From: Nematopogon swammerdamellus
Taxonomy: Eukaryota > Arthropoda > Insecta > Lepidoptera > Adelidae
Direction of reading: 5' to 3'
Assembly (NCBI GenBank): GCA_946902875.1
Contig: OX336343.1
Span: 14,815,361 to 14,879,360, forward strand
Length of the DNA: 64,000 bases
The notes under the pieces: model-generated
Seen by the model: only the letters and a program-made list of their open reading frames with translations
What the model was told of the DNA's origin: nothing
Databases searched by the model: none
In this document: positions 42,576 through 52,453 of the stretch, piece after piece
Position numbering within the stretch: the first letter of the stretch is position 1
Layout: each line of letters begins with the position of its first letter
Position numbers and translations under genes: made by a program

Positions 42576-44517
42576 CGCGTACGAAGAGACAACGAAAGTT
42601 TGCAACTATACAAACGTGGAGAACATGACGCGCTTGCGAGCCAGTTTGGAAGGCTCAGCAAGAGAGCAAGTATCGACACTACTCATCGGGAAGGTGGAGC
42701 CGGATGAAGTGATGAAGGCTCTCAATATGATATATGGAAGACCTAAAGTAGTGGTGGAAAAAATTGTAAAACAAATAAAAAAGTTGAATGCTTTGCCTCT
42801 GTCGTATCATGCGGATATTGTAAAATTTTCTGTAAAAATAAAGAATTGTATTACAGCTATTCGTGCGGTTGGGGAAGAACAGTACGTAGGAAGCCCGGAG
42901 TTGTACAATGCCGTTGTCGATAAACTACCTACAACATTACTCGGAAAATGGACTGATTTTGGGTATGAGAACATCAAAAGCGGTAAGGCAAAATTGGAAT
43001 TATTATCACAATTTCTTTGCGTTGAAGCTGAGAAGTCGTCAATCGTAGGAATTTCAAAGCAGACAACCGAGAATGTTCGCGACCAAAAACGGTCAGAAAA
43101 GTCGATATTGTTGACCGACGCACAAGATGAGTGTAGCTTTTGTAAATTACGCTCTCATATTCTACTCACTTCATGTCAGAAGTTCAAAAAAGCTCACTGC
43201 CGTGAAAGATGGATACATGTAAAGAAGAATAAGCTTTGCTTTTTGTGCTTGGTATCAAAACACGATCGCAATACTTGCAATCAACCTACATGCGAAATCG
43301 ATGAATGTAAAATGGCTCACCACAAATTGTTACATTATAGAGCGAAAAGTCAACGGGCAACTCCAGAGCAGAGGGAGCAGAGTTGCAGAGCGCCTGCAGC
43401 AGAAACCGTATCAACCGAGACTATCGGGCACACTACTGATTCGGCACGGCCAGATTTGAATGTAGTACTGAAAACTATAAAGGTGTGTATACACGGGCCG
43501 ACTGGTTCCGTCGATACGACTGCTTTAGTAGACGGCGGATCGTCAATGACGTTGATAGATACGGAGCTGGCGGAGAGCATCGGACTCAGAGGAACGCCTC
43601 ACTCACTCCACTTGACCGGAGCATGGAAGAGCCAACGTTTGAAGATAGAGAGCAAATTTGTGAATTTTGAAATATCTGGTGCCAATGGAGGGCGACTGAA
43701 AATGAGCGCTTGTACGACAAAAGATTTGACACTTCCTATCCAACCACGAGTCGAAGTTGGGAAGTATGAACATTTTAAGAAAATAGCTGAATATTTGAAA
43801 ATTGATGACATCACTACTCCAAAAATTCTTATTGGTGAAGATAACTGGGAATTAATAGTAGCGATGGAAATTGTTCGAGGTAGAAAAAATGAGCCATACG
43901 CTACTTTGACTCCTCTTGGCTGGACAATTAGCGGTTGCATGAGCGGACGAAGCATTCAAAATTCAAGTATTTTACACATAACTTGTGACGCAGAAAAGAT
44001 AGAGGATATGCGAGATCTACATGAGTTAGTGAAGAAATCTTTTGAATTGGAGGCAATTGGAATATCATCATGTCAGCTAGTGAACACTGATCATGTTCGA
44101 GTAGAAGAGATTTTATCGAAAACAATCAAATACACCGACGATAGATGGGAAATTGGACTTCCGTGGAAGTCGGACAACCCTGAGCTGCCTAATTCGTATT
44201 CAGGAGCATTTTCAAGACTGAAAACTACAGAAAATAAATTTCGTCGTGAACCTATGTATGCGGATGAATACAAAAAACAAATGCAGAAAGTGCTTGATTC
44301 TGGATACGCACGAAAGATTGATGAAAATGAAGATGAACATGGATTGAAATGGTACTTACCTGTGTTCGGTGTGCGGAACCCCAACAAGCCCAAACTGCGT
44401 TTGGTTTATGACGCTGCTGCAAAATGTAATGGTAAATGCTTGAATGATTTTTTACTTACCGGCCCTGATTATTTGATATCAATAATGGGCGTTTTCGCGA
44501 GAAGAGAGTGGCTGTAA
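42559..44517 (+). CDS. gag-pol: BEL Gag C-terminal, zinc knuckles, protease and RT start
   Basis: Continuation of the polyprotein in another frame; the nominal start is only the beginning of the open frame. Domains in order: DUF1759-like Gag core (residues about 1-180, with YEETTKVCNYTNVENMTRLR); a CCHC pair with one degenerate knuckle at C192 and one good knuckle C227-X2-C230-X4-H235-X4-C240, which bind RNA; a DUF1758 aspartic protease with LVDGGSSMTLID, catalytic D325 (DGG instead of the usual DSG/DTG; DxGS variants are common in BEL), and ILIGEDNW near 425-440; and the N-terminal RT fingers (LRLVYDAAAK at 613-622, then LNDFLLTGPD). It ends at TAA 44515-44517. The next frame takes over at about 44490, just before RT motif A. 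The break is a single nucleotide near a gggcgtttt run. The polyprotein is normally one ORF in BEL/Pao. Confidence 0.9.
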   Translation: MLHFRDAYEETTKVCNYTNVENMTRLRASLEGSAREQVSTLLIGKVEPDEVMKALNMIYGRPKVVVEKIVKQIKKLNALPLSYHADIVKFSVKIKNCITAIRAVGEEQYVGSPELYNAVVDKLPTTLLGKWTDFGYENIKSGKAKLELLSQFLCVEAEKSSIVGISKQTTENVRDQKRSEKSILLTDAQDECSFCKLRSHILLTSCQKFKKAHCRERWIHVKKNKLCFLCLVSKHDRNTCNQPTCEIDECKMAHHKLLHYRAKSQRATPEQREQSCRAPAAETVSTETIGHTTDSARPDLNVVLKTIKVCIHGPTGSVDTTALVDGGSSMTLIDTELAESIGLRGTPHSLHLTGAWKSQRLKIESKFVNFEISGANGGRLKMSACTTKDLTLPIQPRVEVGKYEHFKKIAEYLKIDDITTPKILIGEDNWELIVAMEIVRGRKNEPYATLTPLGWTISGCMSGRSIQNSSILHITCDAEKIEDMRDLHELVKKSFELEAIGISSCQLVNTDHVRVEEILSKTIKYTDDRWEIGLPWKSDNPELPNSYSGAFSRLKTTENKFRREPMYADEYKKQMQKVLDSGYARKIDENEDEHGLKWYLPVFGVRNPNKPKLRLVYDAAAKCNGKCLNDFLLTGPDYLISIMGVFARREWL

Positions 44518-46640
44518 TCGGTGACATCAAAGAGATGTTTATGCAGGTAAAAATACGAAGAGAAGATCAACATGCACAACGTTTTTTGTGGCGAGAGAAA
44601 GCCGAAGAACCTGTAAGTAAATATGTCATGACTTCTCTGATTTTTGGTGCAACATGTTCGCCATGTGTCGCCCAGTATGTCAAAAATCACAACGCAGATC
44701 AGTGGAAAGAACAGTATCCTGAAGCTGTAGAAGCGATCAAGAGGGACTGTTACATGGATGATTTGATTCATTCCATTGATTCAGAAAAGGATGCAAGTCG
44801 GATTGTGAAGGAAATAAATTACATTAACAAGAAAGGTGGTTTTGAGCTAAAAGGCTGGGCGAGCAACTGCGCTAAAGCATTAGTATCGATTGATACAGAA
44901 TCATTAAGCACAAGCGCTGTGAAATTTAATAATGGAGAAAGCTTCGCAGAACGAACGCTTGGACTGTGCTGGTATCCAGTTGAAGATTATTTTGCTTTCG
45001 ATGTTACTTTTAAGAAAATTTCTGCCAACTTATTCAGTAATGAATATCAACCGACGAAACGAGAAATGTTGAGAGTGATTATGTCCATCTATGACGTACA
45101 TGGTTTTCTCGCTCCATTCACGATCAAATCTAAAATGCTTTTACAAGATGTTTGGAGATCCTGCATTCAGTGGGACGAGAAGTTAAAAGACGAAGAGCAC
45201 ATAAAATGGATGTCATGGATCGTACAGATGAACAAAATAAAGGAGATAAAAATACCGCGCTGCTATCTGAATTATACGGAAAAAGGTAAAAAGTATGAGC
45301 TACACATATTTTCTGATGCGAGCGAGAGAGCTTACGCCGCAGTTGTTTATTGGAGAATCACAATGAGCGACGGAACCTACAAAACCGCCTTTATTGCAAG
45401 CAAAAGTAGAGTGGCTCCAGTAAAACCAATGTCTATACCGAGATTAGAGTTGCAAGGAGCACTGCTAGCGGCACGACTGGCTGCAACTGTCGAAATGGAA
45501 CACACTATAAAAGCCGATCGGAGAGTATTTTGGACTGATTCTACAACAGTACTTCAATGGATGCGAAGCGAACCGAGGCAGTACAAAGCCTTTGTAGCAC
45601 ACCGATTAGGCGAACTTGATGAGTTGTCGCAGGTTTCGGAATGGAGATACATACCAACAAAAATAAATGTCGCAGATCAAGCTACTAGAGTAAATCAGAC
45701 AGAGCTACTATATGAAAGTTCTTGGTTTCAAGGTCCCTCATTTTTAATCGAAAATGAATGTTGCTGGCCTACAGAGTCAAAACTAAATCAAGTGCACCCA
45801 GACTCCATCTGTGAACGAAAGGCGGCACTTGTATGTGTGACTACAGCTGTAACAATTGAAAAATATTCAGTCCCCGATATAAATAGATTTTCTTCATGGA
45901 TAAGACTACTGCGATCAACTGCGCATGTGCTACTTTTTATAAATCGAATGAAGAAAAACAATGATTTGACAATGAAAGATGCGATGTCAGCAGCAGAAAT
46001 ATTACTTATCAAGTACGCTCAGCGGGAAAGTTTTGAAGAAGAAGTGAAAATAATGAAAAATTCAAAATTTCTACCACGTAAATGCAGACTGCTCAAGTTG
46101 AGTCCCGTTTTTGATGATGACGGTTTGCTACGATTGGGCGGTCGAATTGATGTCGCAGAGCACGTCTCTTCAGATCAGAAACGACCTATTATCTTGGATG
46201 GAAAACATCGACTGACCAATTTATTGGTAAAATATTATCACGAACGCGCCGCTCACGGTTCAAACGAAACTGTCGTGAATGAGCTAAGACAGCGGTATTG
46301 GATTATTCACTTACGGCCTACAGTGAGAAAGCTGTCGTCTAGCTGCATACGATGTAGAATTCTAAGAGCTATACCGAAGTCTCCAAAGATGGGTGAGCTG
46401 CCGCCCGAACGAGTAGACCATCACCAGCAACCATTTACAAGATGTGGGTGTGATTTATTTGGGCCAATGGAGGTGACTATAGGGCGAAGGAAGGAAAAAA
46501 GATACGGAGTTATCTTCACTTGTTTGACAAGTCGAGCAATACACATTGAAGTCGCCCACAGTTTGACTACTGACTCACTCATCATGGCTTTACGACGAAT
46601 GGCGGCACGAAGAGGTTATCCGCTTGACTTTAGTTTCTGA
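44508..46640 (+). CDS. pol: BEL reverse transcriptase, RNase H, integrase N-half
   Basis: Reverse transcriptase copies element RNA to cDNA, RNase H removes the RNA strand, and integrase inserts the product. RT motif A is GDIKEMF (catalytic D6) and motif C is YMDD at residues 82-85. The RNase H domain has D270 (IFSDASERAY), E314 (LELQGA), D344 (FWTDST) and D390 (ADQATR), so the catalytic set is intact. The integrase zinc domain follows, with H578 and H583 and the pair C613/C616, then first catalytic D649 (CGCDLFGPM). The frame ends at TGA 46638-46640, between the first and second catalytic Asp of integrase. The remainder is in the next frame from about 46624, consistent with one extra base near 46622. 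The true polyprotein begins upstream; the codon at 44508 is GTG and not a start. Confidence 0.92.
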   Translation: MAVIGDIKEMFMQVKIRREDQHAQRFLWREKAEEPVSKYVMTSLIFGATCSPCVAQYVKNHNADQWKEQYPEAVEAIKRDCYMDDLIHSIDSEKDASRIVKEINYINKKGGFELKGWASNCAKALVSIDTESLSTSAVKFNNGESFAERTLGLCWYPVEDYFAFDVTFKKISANLFSNEYQPTKREMLRVIMSIYDVHGFLAPFTIKSKMLLQDVWRSCIQWDEKLKDEEHIKWMSWIVQMNKIKEIKIPRCYLNYTEKGKKYELHIFSDASERAYAAVVYWRITMSDGTYKTAFIASKSRVAPVKPMSIPRLELQGALLAARLAATVEMEHTIKADRRVFWTDSTTVLQWMRSEPRQYKAFVAHRLGELDELSQVSEWRYIPTKINVADQATRVNQTELLYESSWFQGPSFLIENECCWPTESKLNQVHPDSICERKAALVCVTTAVTIEKYSVPDINRFSSWIRLLRSTAHVLLFINRMKKNNDLTMKDAMSAAEILLIKYAQRESFEEEVKIMKNSKFLPRKCRLLKLSPVFDDDGLLRLGGRIDVAEHVSSDQKRPIILDGKHRLTNLLVKYYHERAAHGSNETVVNELRQRYWIIHLRPTVRKLSSSCIRCRILRAIPKSPKMGELPPERVDHHQQPFTRCGCDLFGPMEVTIGRRKEKRYGVIFTCLTSRAIHIEVAHSLTTDSLIMALRRMAARRGYPLDFSF

Positions 46641-47337
46641 TAATGGAACTAACCTGCGTGGGGCCGACGTGGAGCTGAAGAAAGCCATTGCAGAACTTGA
46701 CTATGTAAAGCTGCAAATAGAAGCCGAAAACAAAGGTTTAGTCTGGAAATTTATTCCTCCCAGCAGTCCATGGATGGGAGGAGCTTGGGAGCGGCTCATA
46801 AGGAGCATCAAAACTGCGATGAAGGTTATATTGAAAAGCCGTTCACCCAGAGATGAAGTTTTGCAGACTGTACTTACAGAAGTAGAGCATCTTGTCAACA
46901 GCCGGCCGCTGACTGCTGTTTCTGTAGACTGCCGAGATCCAGAAGCAATTACGCCGAATCATTTTCTGATAAACAGATCTTCTGGAACCCCGCTACCAGG
47001 AAAATTTGATGATACAGATCTCTGTACTAGAAAACAGTGGCGAACTTCACAAAGACTCACAGATATGTTCTGGCATCGATGGGTACGAGAATACTTACCG
47101 CTCTTACTTCGACGGACAAAATGGACATCAGAATCTCGAGATCTAAAAGTTGGCGATGTCGTCCTGATTGCTGACACAAACTTACCTCGCGGCACCTGGC
47201 TGAAAGGTGTTGTCAAATCTACGCACCCAGGGACTGATGGAAGGGTTCGAGTCGTCGACGTGAAGACCAAGTCTGGAGTACTGAGAAGACCAACGGGTCG
47301 TCTAGTTTTCTTAACTGAAGAAGATGCTTTACTTTAA
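46624..47337 (+). CDS. pol: BEL integrase core C-half and DUF5641-like domain
   Basis: Carries the second catalytic Asp (D6, VSDNGTNLRGAD) and the catalytic Glu (E56, GGAWERLIRSIK), completing the DDE triad begun in the preceding segment. After HLVNSRPLT and TPNHFLINRS it continues into the BEL-typical C-terminal region: WRTSQRLTDMFWHRWVREYL (about 139-158), then KVGDVVLIAD, PRGTWLKG and a final GRLVFL, matching the DUF5641 arrangement known from BEL/Pao polyproteins. It ends at TAA about 275 bp before the 3' LTR. No further ORF (env) follows. Apart from the frame break at its start it is uninterrupted and looks recently functional. Confidence 0.92.
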   Translation: MTLVSDNGTNLRGADVELKKAIAELDYVKLQIEAENKGLVWKFIPPSSPWMGGAWERLIRSIKTAMKVILKSRSPRDEVLQTVLTEVEHLVNSRPLTAVSVDCRDPEAITPNHFLINRSSGTPLPGKFDDTDLCTRKQWRTSQRLTDMFWHRWVREYLPLLLRRTKWTSESRDLKVGDVVLIADTNLPRGTWLKGVVKSTHPGTDGRVRVVDVKTKSGVLRRPTGRLVFLTEEDALL

Positions 47338-47612
47338 ATTTTGCTTTAATTGAATATTTAAGGTTGAATTGTCATTCAAATTTATAAGATTGGCTTGTGA
47401 ATTGATTATCTATTTAATTAAGATTGCATTTTATGTTGGAATTCATAAGTCTTTTGCGTTGTTTTTAAATGAGTTGTTAATCGAATATTATGTAAGTTTG
47501 AGTTACTCATGGAATTTTTAAGTTGAATTATTTTGTGTCATGTAAATTTAATATTTGGATCTAGATTTGAGTACGCACTATGCGTGTGCGCATTATGCGT
47601 ACTAAGGGGGAG
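47338..47612 (+). other. BEL 3' untranslated region with near-palindrome and PPT
   Basis: AT-rich, non-coding. agtacgcactatgcgtgtgc at 47570 and the following cattatgcgtact form an imperfect palindrome to 47603. The polypurine tract aagggggag (47604-47612) abuts the 3' LTR and would prime plus-strand synthesis. Confidence 0.8.
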
Positions 47613-47791
47613 TATAAAAGACGAAGTAATGTCAAAAGTATTTATAAAAAGAACATGTACATAATGTCACTTGCTGACATATTTTAGTCGCGTCAAAATA
47701 ACAAACCAAAAAGTACACCAGTAAATAATGATGAGAAATAATATGTGTTTAAATTATTGAGAAAGCCCCCTGCAGGCCACAGCCGCTTATA
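47613..47791 (+). repeat. BEL 3' LTR
   Basis: Identical to the 5' LTR over 178 of 179 positions. Followed by the right target duplication gatgt at 47792-47796. Confidence 0.95.
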
Positions 47792-47900
47792 GATGTGTTC
47801 TCAAAAGCCCAACATCAAAAAAGTGATAAGCAGTTATGACCAGCAGTGACCGCAAAAACGGCTGACAGCGTGACTGCAATTGATTAGAGATTTGCTATTC
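47792..47900 (-). pseudogene. non-LTR RT remnant, split by BEL insertion (part 2)
   Basis: The minus-strand frame reads TAYHFFDVGLLRT up to the target duplication and then joins RFSKS on the far side of BEL (41345-41562). Upstream of this the relic fades within about 60 bp. Short, weak evidence on its own; the frame continuity across the empty site is what supports it. Confidence 0.45.
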
Positions 47901-48563
47901 CTAAGGACGTGGCGTCAACGTGAGAAGATGACGTAGTGTCTGGAGAATCAGACATGACTAAGTGATAATGAATGTGCGTGCACGCTCTCGTGATCCTCTC
48001 GGAGATGTTTGCAGACTACCCGCTTTTATAATACGCTCACATCTGCCTCCGCCTTCTATAGTGCTTCGGGTAATGTAATGTCGTCGGAGAGAATGTTTGC
48101 TTGCTCGGATTTACGCCACCTCGATGTTTTTCGAGCGGTTCGCATAATGGCCTAGGTAGAAGTAATCTGATAGAGGTAAATCCGGCTTGTCTTTATGGAA
48201 ATTATGAGAAAATCTATCGGTACTAGAGAGCTACAATGAAACGCGGCATGTGGGTCATCCGAGTCAACGGTCACCGCGCTGACGCCCTGCCCTCTCATGT
48301 GCGCTGCACCTAATCACGTCAAGAGTCAGACAAACTGTATTCCACTAACAAGTACCTGTACGCAATATCAATATACTAAAATAACACGTATTTCACTGAC
48401 ACGCGTTCCCTGGGCTTGGCCGGTCAAAGATCCTAGCAAAAAACAATACACAGGATCAGCCCAAAAACGTGGTGTCGTGGTTTGCTTACCATGTTCACAT
48501 ATCCGTGTATGAGGAAATATTTGGCCTGTAAACTGCCAGATAAGAAATTTCTGAATGATTTTT
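47901..48563. other. no gene recognised
   Basis: A 71-codon frame at 48297-48512 has no domain. Confidence 0.4.
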
Positions 48564-48955
48564 GTCAGCCTCGATAGCTCAGTGGTGCAGACAGTCAACT
48601 GTCGCTATTGAATGTTAAGCAACTCTAGGCGCGGTCAGTATTTGGATGGGTGACCGCTGACCGTTGGAGGCTGACCGAGGTTCGGATTCCTCGTAAAACT
48701 GTAGGTCCCTTCCCTCCTAATCTTACTTGGTGGTAGGGTTTAACCCGCCCGGGTTGGTACCACCGCATTGAACGAAACGTCGGTCGAAACGGCTATGTAA
48801 ATAGTTTGTGTTTTCGACCAGTTCAGTGTAGCCGGCACGATCAAAGGGGGAAGCACTGACATGGCACCTAGTTCGCCCGGTGTTATGGGCTGACATCACG
48901 GACGTTGTAGCTGATGTAGCCAACCGTGTCAGTTTCCATAAAAAAAAAAAAATGT
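48564..48955 (+). repeat. SINE-A, full length, chimeric tRNA/5S head
   Basis: Reference copy of the family, about 390 bp. The head has A box tagctcagtgg (48575-48585), then a block like the 5S rRNA internal control region: gttaagcaac (48614-48623) and gcggtcagtatttggatggg followed by tgaccgc (48631-48657). After it comes a T-arm-like stem-loop, cgagg/cctcg around ttcggatt (48676-48693). The body and an A13 tail follow. The pol III elements imply transcription from within. Other copies with recognisable heads: 15320, 19583 (minus), 26800 and 39275 (minus). Confidence 0.85.
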
Positions 48956-51034
48956 TCTAGTAAAATTGTTTTAAAGGCAAAACCAAAAATTCAAACAGAA
49001 GACGTAAATGATTTATTATAAATTAAATAGAAAAATTGATGCATCCTCGGGGCATCACTCATTGTCCCGAGGACGACCGCCGTGTTTCCATTCGGTGGAT
49101 GGCTCTGTGAGGAACGCTTTGGCATGCCGCGACGACGACGCTCCCCGGATGCTTCAACAAGCAGCTGACCTAACTACTTCACGAGTTCTTCCCTCCGTTC
49201 TTCCGGGCTCCACACTCCAAGAGCCAACACAGCAAAGGCGACGACGCACTCCTAGTGATGCTTATTAGCACCATAATTTGTGTTGCATATTGTTTTTATT
49301 TGATCCATCGTCAGATTCACATAAATTAGAATAAAACAACTTTTGTTTGTGTAGGCAGAAGTAACACTTCCGGACCACTTGTACCATTAGACTAAATAAA
49401 AATAGAATTTTAATTTAATTCATTATTACACTAACACTACGGATACCTAACACTAATGCATACTAGCAAGTATTATCAATGATTTACATTTATTTGATTT
49501 TTGATTGACATTTATTAGATATCGTACTTAGGTATGAGACACCTTCTTTTACAAAGAATTAAACAACATTAAGTTACATTTTAAATCACAATTTGCACGA
49601 GCTAAAGAGGTACTTAATCGGAGATAATTGTGTCATAAGAAAAAGCTATATGTCTTGATATGAAGAGGTACATCCTTGTTTTTTATTTTGATATCGCTCT
49701 AACTCATTGCCACAATCTAAGCGATACATAACTAACCAAGCTAAGACACTAGAGCACACTGAACAACTTCGCTTCCGCTCGCGGCAATGAGAAGACTAAT
49801 GAAGACTATATTCATAAAGAGGGGGAACAATGCGAAGCAAGCTGTTGTTCAGAAGCTCAGGTCATGTTCATTTGCATTCCTGCATCTAAATACCTAAAGT
49901 GTTCAAATTCGTGCCTCAGACACGCTCTCCGCAGCGACTTCTTTAACTTGTCGCTAACGTTAAATAAACTAGGTCCTACTCATTTTGTATATTATTCCTC
50001 GGAGAACAGACAAGCCAACTTAATTTCGACGTACTTTAGTGATAAAGTACAAACATGTTGGTTTGAATTTGGAATTAGGCCATAGACACCCTGTTTTAGA
50101 GTCGGTCGGTACGTGTTGTGTTTAAGTTATTATGAGCGAATCACTAACCTATTTCAGAGTTCACACAAAGGATACCTTATTTTGAAATTTATGTACATAG
50201 TTTGGACGCTTACAAGCTTGAACGAGAGGTCGAATGTATGATAAAATGTGGATGTGTTAATGTTGTGTTGTTTTAGATACATTTTATTAACATTTTTGTT
50301 CATATTATATTATTTGTTTACATATGTTTTGTGGAATGAATTATATTAGAATTTTTTTCGAATATTCTTATTATTATTTTTATTTTATCTTAAATTCTCA
50401 CGTTTAACTCTTCTGCTACTTACATTCCACTATAATAATCGAATCTCAAACATCCAAAGGTTGACTGTAAGAAATCTCTGTAAGGGGTAAGTCCTCCTTT
50501 GCGCCTTATGTCAATGTTCTAATGTGCTTGCTACTCACTGTTGAATGTTTCTTGTAGCATTAATAATTTTGCAATTTAATAATTAATTTTTTTGCAATAT
50601 ATGTATGACAGTGTACTTTCATTCATAGTATATATTTTTATGTTAGAGAAGGCTTCGGCGGCGGCGCCGCGCTCCCAGGCCCATAGTTCCGCGTGGCCTG
50701 TCCTCCGCCACAATAAAATATCCACCAAGCATTCTGCCTTTATTCTCCCCCAACATCGGGATTCATACAATTCGTGGACATTTTCATCAAAAGTTCGCGT
50801 TAACGCACTTTGACAGCATAATCATTATGTTTCATTTTACTCCAACACAGGGATCCATACAATATATTGATGTTTTCTTAACAATCCACTTTCACATACT
50901 TTGATCCAGTGGTTCATAGAAGCCGGAACTCTATTGGCAATGACTTCACTTGCTGCTATGGTTGATTTGATACATTCTATCCTCACAGTGCTCCAACATA
51001 CGCTGGCAGCGTTGCCCTTTTGAATCCCTATAGT
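48956..51034. other. no gene; GC-rich patch at 50645-50760
   Basis: Frame 49008-49268 (86 codons) is GC-richer than its flanks but has no domain. At 50645-50760 a ggcggcggcgccgcgc-type patch is open on both strands, without splice signals I trust. From 50740 to 50900 two diverged copies of a ccaacaycgggattcatac-type segment lie in tandem. The rest is AT-rich. Confidence 0.4.
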
Positions 51035-51791
51035 AGAGGTGCTTCACTGCATATTTGGCCACAATTGTGCACCTCGGGTTAGAAGCATGAAATTTTTACC
51101 ATTGATAGCATGCCCCACGATGATCATTTTCAGATGTGGAGGGAAGTTTGATTCGACCCCTGTTCGCGGGGGGGAGGGGGGTGAAGGATGCCTCCCGATC
51201 ATTATTTATAAAAAAAATTCACTGATCAGTTAATGCTACTAGGGCTTGTGTGGTATCGTTTCCATGTAAAACAGATACAAGGAGTTCATTTTTACTGTAA
51301 AACAGGTATGATTCCACACAAAAAACTTGATTTTTTAACAAAAAAGTAAAAAACATTGAGTGAACAATTTTTTTTAAAACGTCATATTTTTTTAAAATCT
51401 CGATTAATGTGAATCAAAAAATTGCATAATAAAGGTTATTTAGTCTAGTTTATAAAAACATATACTTTTTGCATACTTTCCATCCAACAACTTCAAGAAA
51501 AAAAAATCATTTACGCATCGAGGTAAGGCAGCGCAACTAGTTCACTGCGGATTTCAGTGACGGTTTGGAGGTAGTGGAGTTTAATTTTATGAATCTAATC
51601 ACTTTTTAAGATTGGGTATCGAAAATGAAACAGAAAAACAAATTTAGGGAAAATGTTATAGCAAGACAAAATAATGTGTTTTGCAATACAAAATGTGCAG
51701 AATACAAAGTAACATTATCTGTTAATCTCTATCAAATACTACCAAACTTACTTATTCAATAAGCAACCAACAAAAAGGAATTGATAAGTCA

Positions 51792-52453
51792 TTAACAATC
51801 ACCGGCACAGAAGCAAATTGCTGTGCGTTTGAGTGCAGCTTTGCTGCATTTGCACCGCCCTGTACACCCTTTTTTACAGCTGCATCTAATTAACTCCGCA
51901 CATGAACTTGCCGCCTCGGGGAGCGTGGTCCAAAGTGGCTGCCATTCGTCTGTATCCTTTGTCCATCCCCAATCAGATGGTTCAGGCATATCCGGGGCCT
52001 TCACTAGTGCTTGATTCCAAGTGAAAGCCTGATAGCAAGCACGTTTTACATGCTGAAAGAGTGCGGCTTTAGTCGGAGGTATATTGTCAATAGTTCGGGA
52101 CTTGTGGGTGAAGAGTTGTTTTCTGGCTTCATTGACGGTTAAAGCTTCACTTATGCGGTCATACATAAACACTACAAATCTTTCTACTAGTAACATCTCT
52201 CTCTCATTGCAGCTTTTAAGCTGTCAGATCGATAGGTATCCCACACAACGTCAACGCGACTATTTTTATCCAAGTGAGCAGATATGTATGGTGAGAAAAT
52301 CTGATCTACATACTCTTGAAATGTTGTAGCTGTACCAGGATTTAACATTTGTACCACAGCTGCCCCATAGAAAATAGTTGCATCAACTGTGGGTGAAGTA
52401 TTACTTTCAAACAAATATGCTCCCAGGCATTTAATTAAATCTGCTGTAGACAC
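51792..52453 (-). pseudogene. cysteine-rich uncharacterised element protein, left copy
   Basis: Minus-strand gene fragment. From 52453 it reads STADLIKCLGAYLFESN, then FSPYISAHLDKNSRVDVVWD and RSDSLKAAMRERC. At 52187-52196 the frame changes and the sequence jumps directly to MLLVERFVVFMYDR. It then reads NIPPTKAALFQHVKRACYQA, WGWTKDTDEWQPLWTTLPEA and a terminal cysteine cluster, CSCKKGCTGRCKCSKAAL ... CFCAGDC, ending at the stop 51792-51794. Compared with the right copy, the piece containing VDTDVLVLAV to NEISEDS is missing, so the join is a deletion. I recall this protein type as a multicopy, uncharacterised family in invertebrate genomes, with a DTDV motif, LTGCDTVSAF and a C-x-C-rich tail; I know no established function. 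The cysteine tail suggests zinc binding (inference). Confidence 0.7.

Larger units (their letters stand above)
41568..47791 (+). mobile_element. BEL/Pao LTR retrotransposon, complete structure
   Basis: The element is 6224 bp with 179-bp LTRs that differ at one position (c at 41715, a at 47760). It carries a primer-binding site, gag, DUF1758-type protease, RT, RNase H, integrase and a BEL-typical C-terminal domain (DUF5641-like), then a polypurine tract. There is no envelope ORF. LTR ends are TATAA...TTATA rather than TG...CA, and a 5-bp duplication (gatgt) supports these boundaries. Three single-nucleotide frame changes (near 42565, 44490 and 46625) split what is normally one continuous ORF, so this copy as assembled is not autonomous. 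No restored product is given here. Confidence 0.95.

Noticed and set aside
42559..46640. Programmed ribosomal frameshifts in BEL
   Set aside because: Three shifts of differing direction, inside domains and without slippery heptamers or clear structures, fit indels or sequence errors better; BEL/Pao elements usually use one ORF.
47338..47612. Envelope gene in the BEL element
   Set aside because: The region between integrase and 3' LTR is only 275 bp, AT-rich and without an ORF.
48628..48657. 5S rRNA gene
   Set aside because: Only the internal control region part is similar; the 5' and 3' stems are absent and the piece is embedded in a SINE head.
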